Notes: generated by a model from the letters alone, not told the origin. DNA of 64,000 nt from Hygrocybe punicea (GCA_963556145.1 OY744467.1:1550001-1614000), one strand, 5' to 3'. Positions 44,990 through 58,800 are shown, counted from the stretch's first letter. A program made the numbers and translations.

Positions 44990-47818
44990 TAGTGTTGTTG
45001 GCAAAAGTCTGCCATTTCGCCACATGGTTTTGCCAAACTGGCAATTGCCGGCAGTGCCAGCAAGGGGTTGGGCAAAACTTGGCAGAACTCCTAATGTACT
45101 TCGCGGAGCTTGACGAAAATTATGTACCCCTGCTATCTATGTACCCCTGCTACTCGTATCCACTTCTCAGCTAAATGGCTTCCAGACATGCAGGAGGGCG
45201 CCCTGCAGCACCAATCATTCAAGCCAATTTTACTGTCATTGAAAAGGTCAACAATAAATCCCACCGGTACTGGTACAAATGCAATCACTGCGCAGATGGC
45301 ACATCTGGTTCTCGCATTCAGGGAAGAGATAACAACCACGTCAAGCACCTCACCGACCCGAAGAAATGTCCAAATGCTCCAGCTGATGTACGTAAAGAGG
45401 CCCGGATCTTCTTGGCTGGAAAAGTTGGTGATCATGGCTTCTTCGGGATTTCCACACTGGGTACTTCTGCAGAGACAGCTATATCTCTGGACTCTCCCAG
45501 TCCCACCAATAATAATGTAATTGCTGTGAAGAAACGAAAAGGAAATCCATCCACTCTTGATGGTTTTGTCGACCACCCTCTCACTCTAAAACAGCAACAG
45601 CATGCAAATATTAAACTCTTCCGGTAAACTCTCAAGCTCTGTTGATTTCATGAGATATTAATTTATATGCTATATAGTTTTATTGTCCATGCCAACTTAG
45701 CATTCTCGGTTGCAGAGAATCCATATTTTCGCGAGTTCACTGATGAAATCCGCCCATCATACAAAGCCCCTTCTCGCTATGTTATATCTCACTCAATCAT
45801 GGATAGCGAAGCAGCAAGAGTCCAGATGGAGGAGATTGCCTGCTTAAAGCCAAGAAAGAGGTTGACATTGTTGATTGACGGTTGGGAAGACAGACTCCGA
45901 AGAAGTTTATATGGTTCTGTTGCCTCCGAAGTTAATCAGTATCCCGTTGTGCTCAGTGTTGAAGATGTAACCGGATATCGAGGCTCTGCAGACAAGATTT
46001 TCGAGACATCACAGAAGGCACTGAAGTCTATGGAATTGGAAGATGGCCGTAACTTTATTGCATGCACAACCGATAACCCAACTGTCATGCAGGCGTATAG
46101 GAGGAAGTTTCAAGACAAATTCTTTTGGGTACTCGTACGTGAATATTGGAATTGACTCTACCAAAGGTGGGCTCATGGAAAGTACAGACTTTTGCATGCT
46201 TCCTTCATGGTTTGAACACAATCATCGGCAACATTGTTGCTTACCCAGCGATGAAGAAAGTCATAACAAAAGTGACTCGGATTATAAGTTTCTTCAACAA
46301 TTCACACTACTGGGGGGGTCAGCTTGATTCTGAGGCCAAGAAACAGAACATTCACCGGAAAATGAAGCAGAACTGTGAGTCTCGCTGGTACGCATTGATA
46401 TTGCAGTCATTGAGTGTCCAATCATACCGGTACGTCCATTGAACATGGAAGACAAATGTGACTAAAAGAATGATTAACAGAAATCCGCTTTCACTTATAT
46501 GTTTCCGACCAGATGCACAAAAGAAAACGAATGGACTATCCCCTGTCGCTTCCGATATCATCAATATCATCCTCCGTGACACTTCTGTATGGTCAGGTCT
46601 TAATCAACTTATCAAGACCACCAAGCCGATTGTGGATGCCATTGGAAATCTCGAAGCTCGAGAAAATTCTTTGGCTGACTGTATGCTTGAGCTTATTCGT
46701 TGCGCCCGAGCTATGACTCGCCTACAACTTGACCCCGATGAAGACGACGTGGGCTTTTGGATGCATGCCAAATCTGTCTTCAATCAACGTTTTCATGCTA
46801 TGAATACAAACATTCATTCGCTCGCACTATTCCTTCATCCCCTATGTCGAAAACTGGCAATTTCGCAAGCTGCCAATGGTCGCTCATTTGAGTTCATGGT
46901 TAAGACGGCACTCGGTGTGGCGCAGCAATGGAGGTGGAGTGAGGGAAAGGCAAAGTTACTAGTCGAGGATTTGAAGCAGTACCACCACTGCAAGGGTCCT
47001 TTTGTGGGCGGTCAAGCTCATGGACTGGACTGGTGGGAGTCTCTTCCCGTCAACGCAGAATCCCACCCGCTAAAAACTCTGGCCGTCGTTCTGTTTTCAA
47101 TCGTTCCTCATTCGGCCGATGTCGAAAGGCTCTTTTCCGACTTAGGTGGTACTCAGTCAATCAAACGATGCAATCTAACAGTCAACACCATCGAAACACT
47201 CGGAAAGTTGCGTGCAAACTACTCCCACCACCTTTATCAGCAGGCTAGAGCTGCTGGGAAGCCTATTCATCGTCATCATGGTCATATGCACAGCCGCAGA
47301 GGACCCGGAATCAACACCAACCTTGCGGAAGACCTCGAAGCAAATTTTGCTTGGGTTCCACCTCTTTCCATGGAAGCCGAGCATGCTGATGACTACCTAG
47401 AAGGTCCAGAGACAATATCACTAGAAGAACTCGACGAGGCCTTCAAAGAACTTGAAACTTCCGCAGTGCAGGAGGGTGTTGTTGATTCAGATAGGCAGGA
47501 AGTTCTTGAAGGTGAGATGTATGACTTTGATGAATTGGAGCGTGTAGACCGTGGACTCGTACCTGTTGCTGTTCAACTGGAAGTTAATGTTATTGGGAAT
47601 AATTCGGAGGTGGGGACGTGGGATGTCAACCAGCTGATGTCGTTCGGGGGTGTTTCATCATTCTAATGTCCTGATATTCGAGTTCTGCGATAATACCCAA
47701 TAGTACACGCTCGTATACTATTAATACCAGTTTCGCCAAGTTTCGCCACCCTTGGCAATTGCCGTTTTGCCATATCTGCCGGCAAATCTACCCTCGAGGA
47801 GTTCTGCCCCCTGCACTA
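44990..47818 (+). mobile_element. hAT DNA transposon, apparently complete
   Basis: 2829 bp with short terminal inverted repeats (TAGTGTTGTTGGCA.AAG at the left; complement TAGTGCAGGGGGCA.AA at the right) and a perfect 8 bp target duplication CCTTCAGT (44982-44989 and 47819-47826). Subterminal zones are rich in GGCAATTGCC, TTGCC and TTTCGCCA words. It encodes one intact multi-exon transposase. The perfect duplication suggests a recent insertion. Confidence 0.9.
45175..47666 (+). CDS. hAT transposase with BED zinc finger, intact
   Basis: Exons 45175-45623, 45678-46134, 46188-46429 and 46481-47666 join to 2334 nt (777 aa) without a stop. Introns are 51-54 nt. A BED-type finger (WYKCNHC..HVKHLTD..KC) lies near residues 25-65. 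The RNase H-like core has LLIDGWED (first acidic residue), ACTTDNPTVMQ (second), WVLTFACFLHGLN, and the C-terminal half of the fold. The dimerisation domain is DWWESL...HPLKTLAVVLFSIVPHSADVERLFSDLG near residues 570-620. An acidic tail follows. The hAT signature residues I checked are present, so the element may be autonomous. Confidence 0.88.
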
Positions 47819-48026
47819 CCTTCAGTTCAAAAAAAAAGCTTGTTGGTGACTTGCATCCACCGGCCCGCTGAACCTCCCGCTTCGGGACGGCTCAGGTTTG
47901 CGCAGCACTCACAGCCACTGGCAATTACCAGTACTGGTCCACAGCCTCAGTGAGTGTGCGCAGTACAACCTCCACGACATCTCGTCAGCCACCTGCAGGT
48001 ACAAAAAGCGTGCAACTCATTTCATC

Positions 48027-48603
48027 ATGATTCTTGATCCCGGCCACGAAGACATGTCAATAGTGAGTTTATTCATTTCATCTCACAACTCGAACTGATA
48101 ATTTATAGGCAAAGACACCAGCAGACAGTCCTCCTGCATATACCAACTTGCATGGTATGTCGACTTCATAAATTTGTTTTCTCTTGATCATCTGAAATTC
48201 TGCTACTTCTTAGACTCACGCCCACCGAACAACGAACCTGGGGTCAAACAGATTGAGCTCGTCCCCCCTCCGCGCTCTACTCCTTCGATGCCACCTACAA
48301 CGGTGTATCATTACGTTCACCCAATAACGCAGGAGCACATTGCCTCATTGTTACCGCCTAGTCATCCGGAGATGATATGTCTGCAAGAGGGGGGACATAT
48401 TACGCAGACAAAGTTTGGCTTATTGGGTATGTTGCCTCTCTGTTTTTCCTGTATGGTATGACTCAAGTGTGGACCTCCCACTCTTTTCAGGTATCTTAGC
48501 TGCCATCTTCTGGTTCCCTTTGGGAATTGGCCTCTGCATCTTGGATCGCCGGGTGAAGTGTCAGCGTTGCGGACTAGTTATCGACAATGGTTTCTGTGGC
48601 TGA
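48027..48603 (+). CDS. Small membrane protein, BRI3 (brain protein I3)-like
   Basis: Exons 48027-48062, 48109-48154, 48214-48426 and 48491-48603 give 135 aa. A Pro-rich N-terminus leads to YHYVHPITQEHI, HPEMICLQ..H, then one hydrophobic segment (FGLLGILAAIFWFPLGIGLCI). A short tail holds two CxxC-like pairs (KCQRCG and a final Cys). Hydrophobic helix followed by RRVKCQRCG resembles the C-terminus of BRI3/LITAF-like proteins found in endosomal and lysosomal membranes. Assignment is by motif only. It is divergent from the PRMT gene, and the hAT insertion lies between them. Confidence 0.6.
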
Positions 48604-48697
48604 AATCTGCCGCTCTTATGGCTTGTTCCTGGATATTATATCAGTATTCTATGCTTTCACGTCTTATCGTGTACGCTGTAATGTTCGGACCTTACAA

Positions 48698-49481
48698 TTA
48701 TTGAACACGTGACTGTGAGCAATTCTGAATAGAAATTTTACGCGACTCTTCAAGTTGTACCACAACCGTGACAGCACACGGAAGGCTGCGAAGCTCATTC
48801 AGCGCAGGCGAGACATATTTCTTGTCTAGCTCGTGAGCCAAGGTGTATGGTCCTCCTTGCTTCTTCCTGTTAGCAAGACCTGGCCCCTTACAGCCGAAAT
48901 GTGTACCCTTTTTGCCCATGGGCACACGCAAGAGACCCTCACTGTGCTGTAGCGCGGGTGAAATGGACATGATCCGCTTTGGAAATTCCGAGTCGTTTGG
49001 GAGGATGATGGGGGCGATGACGTTTCGGTTCACGTTCTGTCTTTTGCCGTTCTCTCTATCGACCTCAAGCTCTTTGAAGTAAAGAGTGGGAGCAATCGCG
49101 ATGAGTTCATTCTCGACCCTTCACGGCGCGTAAAAGTTACCATTCTGCTGGTCTGGCGGGGGGCTTTGACACCATCGCACCCCCGCCGTGACCGGGGACC
49201 GCTATATGATGTACTGCTAGGTGGAAGTACCCCTGAAAAGAGTGAACACTTGGCGGTAGTCACGGCAACGCTTCGAGAGGGCTCATGAGGCGGAAGTCCT
49301 TGACCCTTTTGTTGACACTGACAATGCCTTGGGATTGTGCTGTGCTACAAAGCTTGCTTCTGTGCATGCGATAGTAACAGGAAGATAACGCCTGTGGAGT
49401 CGTGTGATCATGGTGGTCGCGAGGCACGAGGAGAGCTAAAGCAGAATCTGGTTCTTGGGAACTCTCATCGTCTTGGTGCAC
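48698..49481 (-). CDS. Hypothetical protein, uncertain
   Basis: The minus-strand frame from ~49110 to 48698 has a plausible coding look (LYFKELEVDRENGKRQNVNRN, IAPIILPND, ALNELRSLPCAV). A possible upstream exon ends VKDFRLMSPLEAL near 49262 at a GTGACT donor. No family is recognised and the start is not fixed. Confidence 0.35.
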
Positions 49482-50892
49482 GTTCGGTCCCTACCCGGGC
49501 TTCGGGAATGTGGAGATGTTGTGTGAGCTGATTCCAGACGACTCTTCGTCTGCTGTCACCAAAATTTTTCTGACCTCTCACTTGGTTGAGATCCATTATC
49601 CTTGGTTCTCGGTGTATACGGTGCGACTTTTTGGTCAACTGTTCGCTTGTTTTCACTCAATCCGATTTCAGGTTTCAATTGCACGAAGCCATTTCAGCGC
49701 TCCAATTACAATACGGAACAATTTTACGAAGGCATGATGATGCGGTCCCAGCAAGTCTTACGGCTGTCAAGTCTTACGGCTGTCAAGTCTTACGGCTGTC
49801 AAGTCTTACGGCTGTCAAGTCGTGGGCACCTAAAGGGAAGCGGAAATTCTTCGCGACACCTCCTTCCGTTCGCAACAGTCTCAGTTATTTAGCGGAGGCC
49901 TGAATCTTCACAGCATATTCACAAGCAGGAGCGTCCCTTGATTTTTGCCAGGTCGTATGCAAGTTGACACTTGACGTGTATATAAACGCCCATCAATTAA
50001 GATTGTGCTCTGGAGCTCAGCTGAAGATATCAAGGTAATTATTTCCGTCCTACTGCGAACTAAGGAGACATATCAATAGCAATCGTGGCCAACGGGAATT
50101 TACCTTTCTCAAGTGGGTATCTGGAACTGGAAGTTAGTTCCTCCCGCACCGTTCCTATTGTCAAGTAGAGAAGGAGAGCATCCCACTTCCTCCCCAGCGT
50201 CTCATAGTTGCTGGGAAATCGCCTAACAAGCAAGTCTGCTGTTGTAAGTCCTCTTTATCGATACATTCATACCCTCGGCGTTTAGGTACTCGCAAGCTAC
50301 TTGGCAGGCTTTACAGGCATCCCAAATGATTAACCATAACAAAATGCATTGGCTCCGCGTGATTGTCATTGTACTGTACTACGATCATATACAATGTGTG
50401 GTCATCATAAGCGCCATTGCTGGGGGTATACTGTAAGCCGACCTTTGAAGCATTTGGTGCAGAAAAATCGAAGAACCAGGGCACCAACTCGCAACTTGTG
50501 CCATTTATGTATGTACGTAAGGAGTCACAAAGGATAGTTTTTCTGCGGTGATAAAAGAAATGTACAATGAATTTCTTTTACCGATTTATGAAGGATGGGT
50601 AGCGGTCCTTGTTCCAATGAATATTCAAGTTATTCAAGTTATTGTTATTAATATTAGCGATGTACCAAATATGGGAGAATGGTCGTGACGTCACTGACGT
50701 GACGTTCTGTGACGAGTCACGATATTTGAGCGCTTTTGCTTTGTCTGTCAGGCACCAAATCACCGCTGTCAGCTTGCTTTCAGGCTAGTATTTTCAGGCT
50801 ATCCCTGTCACCGTCTACCTGCATTCGATCTCGCTGTTGTAGCGTTAAATCACAGGCGACCACTCTCCGTACCCGCAAGCGAACACTGAAAA
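49482..50892. other. Intergenic with one short tandem repeat
   Basis: No supported gene. 49753-49821 holds four perfect copies of a 16 bp unit (AAGTCTTACGGCTGTC). 50690-50720 has clustered TGACGT and GTGACG motifs (GACGTCACTGACGTGACG), CRE-like sites about 190 bp upstream of the ATG at 50893. Confidence 0.55.
49753..49821. repeat. 16 bp tandem repeat, four copies
   Basis: AAGTCTTACGGCTGTC repeated without change, with the first five bases of a fifth copy. Confidence 0.92.
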
Positions 50893-53800
50893 ATGGCAGC
50901 CATTAATATTGGCAGGCAAATCGTCTCCAGTCGTAAGGACGAGCCTGTAGTCGGAAGCCCTGTGGGGACATCTGTCTTCCACATACCCTCGCGCGCTAAC
51001 GATGAGATTTACCGTGGCCTCTCAACATTCACCTTTGGTGCAGCACGTCTGGCCGCTCCTTCTCCTTCTCCTTCATATGACGCTGACGTTGAATGCGACA
51101 ATATGATCAGCCCCCTTACACCTCTTCCCCACAGAGGCAGTGTCGATCGCACTCCACGTTCATCCGTCGTGGCCGTAGCCGTGGCCCAAGGATATAGAAG
51201 TCATTCACCGCAGAGTCACTCAAGAGACTTTCCCGTGTCCGACACGGCCTCTCAACATACCTTCGGCGGCAGAGGGTTCAATTCCTCATCCGTATCCGTA
51301 TCTAGCCTTACGTCTTCCAAAGCCCATTCTAGGGCAAGTTCGCGCCTGGATTTCAGTAGTGACGAAGAGGGTGGTTACATGTACAGATCTGGCCCCGGAT
51401 TCGATGGAGTGCGACCTACTTTTTCTCGGGGAGGGATGGTTGATGAGGTTGATGAGGATGAGGAAATTGACGTCGGGCTTGGGCATGTGATGTCGAGAGA
51501 TCACTTGTACGGCCGCAGAGGAAGTTTACCTATGCCAATCCCCGGGGCTAGTTCTTCTGAATTCGGTAATAGCCTGGATGGTGACAGGGACAGCAATCTT
51601 TCATCGCTCAGGAGACCTAGCCGGAGTTTGGATGATACGAGTTCAACTGGTCTTGTTGCAGGAGGTTCTAGCGGGCTGACGCCGAGAAGTGAGCCGCACA
51701 GCAAGGGAGATTGGGTAACATTAGAAGCGCACGCGCACGCTCAAGCTCAGCATCAGCAATACGAAAAGGAGGGAGACCCACTATCGGGACTGAATCTCGG
51801 ATACATTCTCGGTGGCCAAGATATTTCTGGTTATCGCCGCTCATCTGACGCACTGTCATATGTCCAACCGAGACGCAAATCGTCGCAAGGCAGCCAGACC
51901 TTTTCCTTTGCCCTTGGTTGGAATAGCTTGGCCGGCCGGCGGGCGAGTACCGCTACCACGAAGTCTGGCCCGGATGACACCTTTTTGCGCCATTTGAATA
52001 AGTGCAACGAGGGTTATGGCGCACAGACCGGCACTTGGACATTCAAAAGGGAGAAGGCGGACGGGTCCAGCCGAAACGTTCCCTGGTCCCCGCTGGGCAC
52101 GAATGCTGGATTCTCTAGCCCACGCAGCAGCTTTTCTGAGAGTCACAGACAAGTGTTAGAGGGGAAGGGCAAAACAAAGGAGAGGCCTACCAACGCGACT
52201 GGCATGGCTCCCGGTACGCAGGAGATTTGGAAGTGTGAGATCGTGGGTAGATTCAAGGTGGACAGGCAGACATATAGACGTAGGTTCCAGTTGCTCGGTC
52301 TTGTTATGGGGATTTTTGAATTTACCTGTTGTCTGTGTAGCTGATCCTACGAAGGCACCCCACCAGCGTGTCAACGTGCGCCATATCCTTGATCCATACT
52401 CCCGAGGCAACACTCGAGGTGGCCCAAGCATCACCATCCATAAGCATTCGCGCGCGATTGCGTTCTCAATCTACAGGGCACACAACCTAACCAACCGTCA
52501 CCGACTTAGACCCGGCGTATTGCTTGCGCCGAAGAAGGTGCAAGAACGCTTTACCAGCACCAAAACTACGGCCAAATTGGCTACGCACGGATTGTTGGAG
52601 GAGCGTAAGACCGGTCAGAACTCCAATACCCCGTCCAGGACTTCCAGTCTAGGTCGTAGGGACAAGGACAGGCACAAGTCCGGGGACGAACCCAAAACAA
52701 AGTCGAAGCTTAGGACTGATAAGGGTAACGAGAACCAGACTGGCATCGTCGCCAAAGATTCGATCCGCACGTACGATTTGGCCGCTCTACCCAAGGATAG
52801 TCCGGTGTCGGATGTCACGAATACTGAGAGCCGAGTGTCCTCGGACGGTATCACAGTCACCGAGGAACATCAAGACGTTACGACGAACGATTCGTATTCA
52901 CATATCGAGTCTACTTCGGATCAGTCTACCGTCAAATCCCTTTACCCGTATAACCGCCACCGTGATTCCTTTGATATCCCACCTTCGCGCACTCCACATG
53001 CTGAAACGTATGGTACGCTTGACTCGAGCATCATCGAGTACGTTCGTACAAGGCCTGATCGTCCCGCCGAACAAGACACCAACACATCTTTCTTCAAACG
53101 TCTCCTCCGTCCGCTCCCTCGGTCAACCTTGCAACCCTCTGGCCATATGGCTGGTCTTACGTCCGCCCAGCTTGAGGGAAATTACAAGCCTCCTTGGATG
53201 GCGATGGCACCGCGGGCGAAACAAGAAGAGACAGACCGCGTGATTCACAACCTCAACAACTCATTTAAAGGTGTTGGGTTGTTACCTGCGAATGTAAAAC
53301 CGACTTCCAAAAGTAAACAGCCCCCACGTCCAAAGAACCGCGTGCGAGTCGATATTCTCGAGCACGTGCCGGAGGACTCTTTATACATGTTACTCCCACT
53401 GTGGCCAGGCGAAACTGATGCCCCCTCTTTTGCTGGACCGGGGTCAGATTCTTCTCTCGTGCCCGAATTGGAAAACCGCCATTACTTGCTTGTCTACTAC
53501 GTTCCACGATTGGAGATCTCAAAGGAGGATCAAGAGTCAAATAAAAAGAGGTCACGGTCTTCGCAGACGTCTTTGAGCGAATCCACGACCTTACCGGATG
53601 ACCGGAACATAATTTTGAGCGAATTCCACGTCTGCGCGCGTCTCGTCAGTTATAACGAGCTTCGAGGGTCAGGTGTGCGCCTACCGAGCGACGGGTTGTC
53701 CGTAACTGGTCACATGTGGGAGGCCGCGCAATCTATCCCTGACCCCACGATCCTCCTTGGGCGCCAATCTGATTGGGTGATTGCATTGTACCATGGGAGG

Positions 53801-54004
53801 GAGCGTGGCGTTGAGCTTATGCCGGACGGTTTGATGAAGCTGGGACTGTGTTTACCTGTACCCCTGCCGCTGCCACCGCTTTATCCTCGCAGGGAAGAGG
53901 AATCGGAGGAGGTTCAGGAGCCGTTACTGAGCCCTATGGGTAGGGCGGCAGTAGAAATGGCGTGGGCGGGATGTATAGCCCTGTCCAGTTTTGGTCCAAC
54001 TTGA
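50893..54004 (+). CDS. Conserved-looking hypothetical protein, 1016 aa
   Basis: Two exons, 50893-52279 and 52341-54004, with a 61 nt phase-1 intron (GTAGGT..TAG). The total is 1017 codons including the stop. The first ~410 residues are Ser-rich and disordered, with an acidic block (DEVDEDEEID). Residues ~375-560 contain more ordered segments (WTFKREKADG, EIWKCEIVGRFKVDRQTYR, VLLAPKKVQERF), then a Ser/Thr/Lys-rich linker. The C-terminal ~350 residues are mixed and probably folded (MLLPLWPGETD, YLLVYYVPRLE, DWVIALYHGRE). No transmembrane segment and no known domain is recognised. TGACGT sites lie upstream. Confidence 0.72.
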
Positions 54005-54316
54005 TTTTTGATTTTTGATTTTGTCCTCACACTGTATCTTATGACAGATCTTCGAGTTTACTTACCTTGCGTGCCCATCGTGACGAATTATTTATTGAAC
54101 GATGGGCACATAACACATCTATTACCAGTAGCTATACTCGTTTATGTAGCCAGTTGGAAAATAATGTAATATTGATACTAACGGGTAAATCCGGGAAATG
54201 AACGGGAATTATCGGGTGGCAATTGTAACCATAAATGGCAATTTCCTGCTTAAGACAATGCAGCAGAATACACACTCTTTCAGTAAAGACTATCAATCCC
54301 ATTCGGTTGTACAAAA
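54005..54316. other. Intergenic
   Basis: T/A-rich 3' flank and promoter region. Inverted pieces around CGATGGGCAC (54074-54110, CCCATCGTG..CGATGGGC) could form a hairpin that might act near the 3' end of the preceding gene. Confidence 0.4.
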
Positions 54317-55622
54317 ATGAGCTGGTCTGGGTATGTTCTGGCGTGTTCCTGTACAAGAATCTGGCTGACGATCTTTGTTAAACCAGTTTCAAGAAGTCAG
54401 TCAACAGGGCGGGAACGACGGTGCGTTTTGCTTATCTCCCAGTATGTTTCCTGAATGCTAACTACAATTCAATATCAGCTCATGCAAAAGACTGGGCAAA
54501 TCGAACGAACGGTCGATAGAGAGTTTGCCGATGAGGAAGCCAAGTTCAAGGTGTATGTATGTCATCGACTCGTATGGGGAGCAATGATGCTGATCTCAAT
54601 ACTAAAATCCAGCTTTGAAAAGGAATGCCAGGCTCTTCAGAAGGAAAGCAAGGCTTATTTGGACGCCATGCGAGGTTGGTTGCTTTGGTATCTGTACTTT
54701 ACTTCTTCTTGGGGTGCTCACATCATCCGTAGCCATGACAGGCGCGCAATGTCGGATAGCCGATACGCTCGGTACGTTCTACAATGTTTCGGACAGGACG
54801 TCAGATGGTGCGATGGCAGCACATGCCTACAAGCAGTCTGTAGATGAGTTGGATCAAGGAATCGGGAGAGAACTGGTACGTCCCAGTCTTGGCTGTCAGC
54901 CAGTCTATCGAAGATGTATGTTCCTCTAGGATTCCCCGTACCGAACCACCATCATGGAGCCACTCGGCAAGATGAACGCCTACTTCCCAATCATTAATGA
55001 GCACATAGCAAAAAGGAATAAGAAGGCACGCCGATCCCATAGGCTGCGTTTTCTGAGCCCCTCATATTTCTTTTTTTTGTTTAGATACTAGACTACGACT
55101 CTGCCAGAAGCAAAATGCGCAAACTCATCGATAAACCAAGCGAGGATCCTACAAAATTGCCCAAGGTACCTGAGAATTATCACGTCTTGTCATTTACTAT
55201 TCCTAATTTTTGTTTTGCTGAAAGGCACAGCAAGAACATGACGACGCCAAAGACGCTTTTGACCTCCTAAACGATCAACTCGTCGGGGAATTGCCACAAC
55301 TCCTTGACCTGCGGGTGCCATACTTTGATCCCAGCTTTGAAGCCATGATTCGGATGCAGTGTAAATTTGCGGAAGAAGGGTATGAGAAACTGAGTGGCGT
55401 GCAGAGGTGTGATCCCTGTTTGTTTGTTTGTTTTAGCCGGCGATTCATCAATAACCTCAGATATTTTCCTGATAATGTTCGAGATGATTATGCCGCTGGA
55501 CAACTGGATGCGCAGGTGCGTGGTTTCCTCTTCCATAGTACTGTCCTGATCATCTATTCTTTTGTCAGGTGGAAGGAGTCTTGCAAGAAATGCGGGAGTT
55601 GTCTATATGTGGCGGAAACTGA
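54317..55622 (+). CDS. RVS161: BAR-domain protein, Rvs161/Hob3 (amphiphysin-like)
   Basis: Exons begin 54317-54330 (MSWSG), 54387-54420 (FKKSVNRAGTT), 54479-54552 and 54613 on. Later exons carry MTGAQ.RIADTLGTFY..SD, YRTTIMEPLGKMNAYFP, LDYDSARSK..KL and VPYFDPSFEAMIRMQ, ending QLDAQ/VEGVLQEMRELSI at 55622. Length is about 260 aa, with BAR only and no SH3, as in Rvs161/Hob3. The BAR dimer senses or makes membrane curvature at endocytic sites and partners with an Rvs167-type protein in yeast. Opening residues MSW-GFKK are the family's N-terminal amphipathic helix. Many very short exons are usual for basidiomycetes. Confidence 0.93.
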
Positions 55623-55896
55623 ATTCTTGTATGGACAAGTGCTATTTGTTTAGATTCACACATTTCCCATCTCGCTCAGTAGTCCTAGTTCTAACAATAT
55701 TACTCGTAATGGATGCCAAAAACATCTTTCGATTTAATGGATGTCGGTACACTGCAGTATTTTGAAGGAATACCCATCTACCTTCGCCCAAGGGGCGGCA
55801 ACAAAAAACTTGACAACAGCGCCGCGCTTGCATTAGTACTCGAGTGTGAGACAAGTAAGAAGGGGAAATATTAGCTGACACACCAGAAGCTAACCG

Positions 55897-58800
55897 TTAA
55901 CCGATTCGATCTTGCAGCGGTATTACACCATAGAATGGTCCTCGAGCGATTCCACGATTAAGTACTCCACCACGTGCTCGACTCGGCCCTCGTCCACGAT
56001 CAAAAGCTCTTTTGTTATGTGTTCCCCTTGGAGATGGTCCTGCTTGGTCACTCATACGAGATAATAAGTGAGGTTGTTGCTCCGCCTCAGCTTTCTGCAA
56101 AGCATTCGGTCCATAGCTCTCACGGTGCTTTTCTCGTCGCGAAGGAGGTATTGCTGCAACGTTCCTTTCAAGCTCGTATTCAGGTCCTCTGTCATTGGGT
56201 AGCTTCCGGCTACCATATGATTGGTCATCACGAAGTCTCAGGGCAGGATATGGATCCATTGGTTGCGATTCAGAAGTCGCGTTACCGGGTCCGAGATGAC
56301 TGACGTTTTGCCCAAGATGATCAGGAGACGATGTCCTGGCCGGTTGTTGCATGCGGCTCTCGAGTGTCTCCGGAGGTGTAGACCCGAACATCCAGTTACT
56401 TCCAGATGTTCCTTGCCACTCAGACGTCATCCTGGCCCGCCTGGTCACCCTGCTTTCTGGGTCTTCGGGCCATGACGTTCGTCCTGGATAAGATTCGGAA
56501 TGCACCCTATAAGAGCTGTCGTCACGGGTACGCTTTCTACCGGCAATCTGTGCAGGATCGGGGGGTGACACCGGGTGTGGAGAAGGGTAAGGTCGGCTAA
56601 ATGGTTGGGGCGGCGAGGTAGGTGAATAAGGAGCACGCCGCCGGTAACTACTACGTGTTGAGATTAACGGCAGGGGCGAGGACGGCACAGGAGTGACGCT
56701 GATATGAGGCAGCGGTTGGCGGACAAATGGACGTGGTGGTAGAGTTATCTGGGAATCAATGCGACGACGAGCAATCGGTGAGGGCGACCTAACGACCGGT
56801 GCCGCCCAACCGACCGAATGACGTCCTCGAGCAGCTGTTGGGCGCTGCTGCACCATACTACTTTCATACACGTCCCCTGCTTGATACTCCTTCTGACGTT
56901 GAGCATCAGGTGTGCGAGGACGCCTAATTCCAGTGTCATAGGAGGGTCTCTCTTCAGATCTTCGCTTCCAGCCGTTGGAACTGTCGCGAGAAGCGTTACG
57001 CGTTGCATTGTTATTGCCATTGTCATTGTCAGAAGATTTAGATGTGCTCGCCGTTGCAGATGCGTTGGCGATTGCATGTACCCGAGTGTCCTCACTATCC
57101 TGACTTGTCCCAATCCTCTCACCAGTGGTCCTGTTTGCATCGACGGAATCACGACGAGTAACTGACCATGACTTATTGAACTTCTTCATCCTGGGAGGTG
57201 GTATGCTGACGTGGGTCGAATAAATTGGGTTGCTACCTGTTGATACAGCTGGAGAAATCGATCGTGAAGCCAGCTGTATTTGTGATGGCACAACTGGAGG
57301 ATTCGATGTAACTGAACCCCGCTCTCTGGACATCCTGTCCGTAGTAAGACCCATTCCGTTCGCCTCATACGGTGTCACGACGTTGTCGTTCGAACTGGGC
57401 TCGCTCTTCACCGTGGGGCCCGGGTTCGAACTTAACCCCACCCTACTCGTGTCTACTGCGTGCCACAGATTGGAATCTTGCTCAATGCGTGAGGGTATGA
57501 GCGGTGAGCTTATGTTTAATTCATGCGTTGCTACGCCACTCTCAACCTCGTTCTCAGACACATCTGCGCTGGGTTCGCGTTTGGGAACAGTCCACGTAGG
57601 AGGTGGGGTTTTCCCCCGGTCTACAGGAGGACGAGTGTTAGGGATTAAACTGGCCCGGGAATTGGTGGACGGTCCGTGAGGCGAATCATGGCTTTCATTT
57701 GGAGATGCATCTTGGGTCAAGTCGAACGGAGATCGAGAGGTGAGAGATTCTTGCGGGGATGAGTCCGACTCGACATCTTTAGTAGTGTTCTTGCCGTTCT
57801 CAGACGCCAGAGCGATAGAGCTGAACGGCATATCGGTCTGAACCAATCTACCAGCTGCCGTCGTGGCCGGTATAAACTTGTTGCTTAAAGCGTTATCCGA
57901 GTGGATGACATCAGCGGACTTCGCAAAGGCTTGAGACTGTTTTGCGGAGGGTCTGTTCGTCGCAACGGGATGAATGGGTGGAAGAGCCGTGCACGTTGTT
58001 ACGGACGAGGACGCAGACGTAGATATCAAAGGAGAATCTTTCGCACCGTTAGCACCACGATTGCCGGAGGCGGGGGCTTGTGTTGAAACACGAGACATGA
58101 TACTTGTTGCCGGAGGTATGATGCCCCTACTAGCGATAACGTTCCCAACTCCATTCTGCGTCAGCTTGGTTCTCTCCGCAATTATTTTCGCTGCTGCTGC
58201 CGCTGCTGCACGCTGCTTCTCCATCATCACCTCTTGACGTTTCTTCTCTTGTTTTTTTCGAAGTTCCTCCTCTCGTTCCTTTGGATCCTGCTTCTGCTCG
58301 GACAAGGCCCCCTTGGCCTTCTGCGATCCAGATATTCTCAATCTTTCCACTTCACGCACCGGTGCCGAAGCTGGCTGGTTGTGCGGTTGAACGGGTGTTC
58401 GAGTTTCAAAAGGACTGCAATTAACAATCGGTTGTTGGGCATGGGAAGCGACGCCTTGGCGCGGGTCTTCGGCATTTGCGGTATCGATCTGCGCCTGCCT
58501 CACTTCCCGATCCCACGATCTCCTAGCTTCAACTTCCGCCACCCTCCTTCCCTCCATCTCAACCCGCCTGCTCTCCTCATCTATTCTCCTGTTTTCTGCC
58601 TCCCTCATAACTTTCCGCTCATTCTCCTTTATCCTCTCCTCCTGTTCAGCGACCCACGCGTTGATCACCTTAACAATTGCATGCGTATCAACGACTACGT
58701 TTCGCAACTTCGTCTCCCGTGTGGCGCAGTCGCGTTCCTGGGCATCCACCACAGCCTCTCCTCGACTGATGGCGAACATGGCTTCGTCCGCGCGTTCCCT

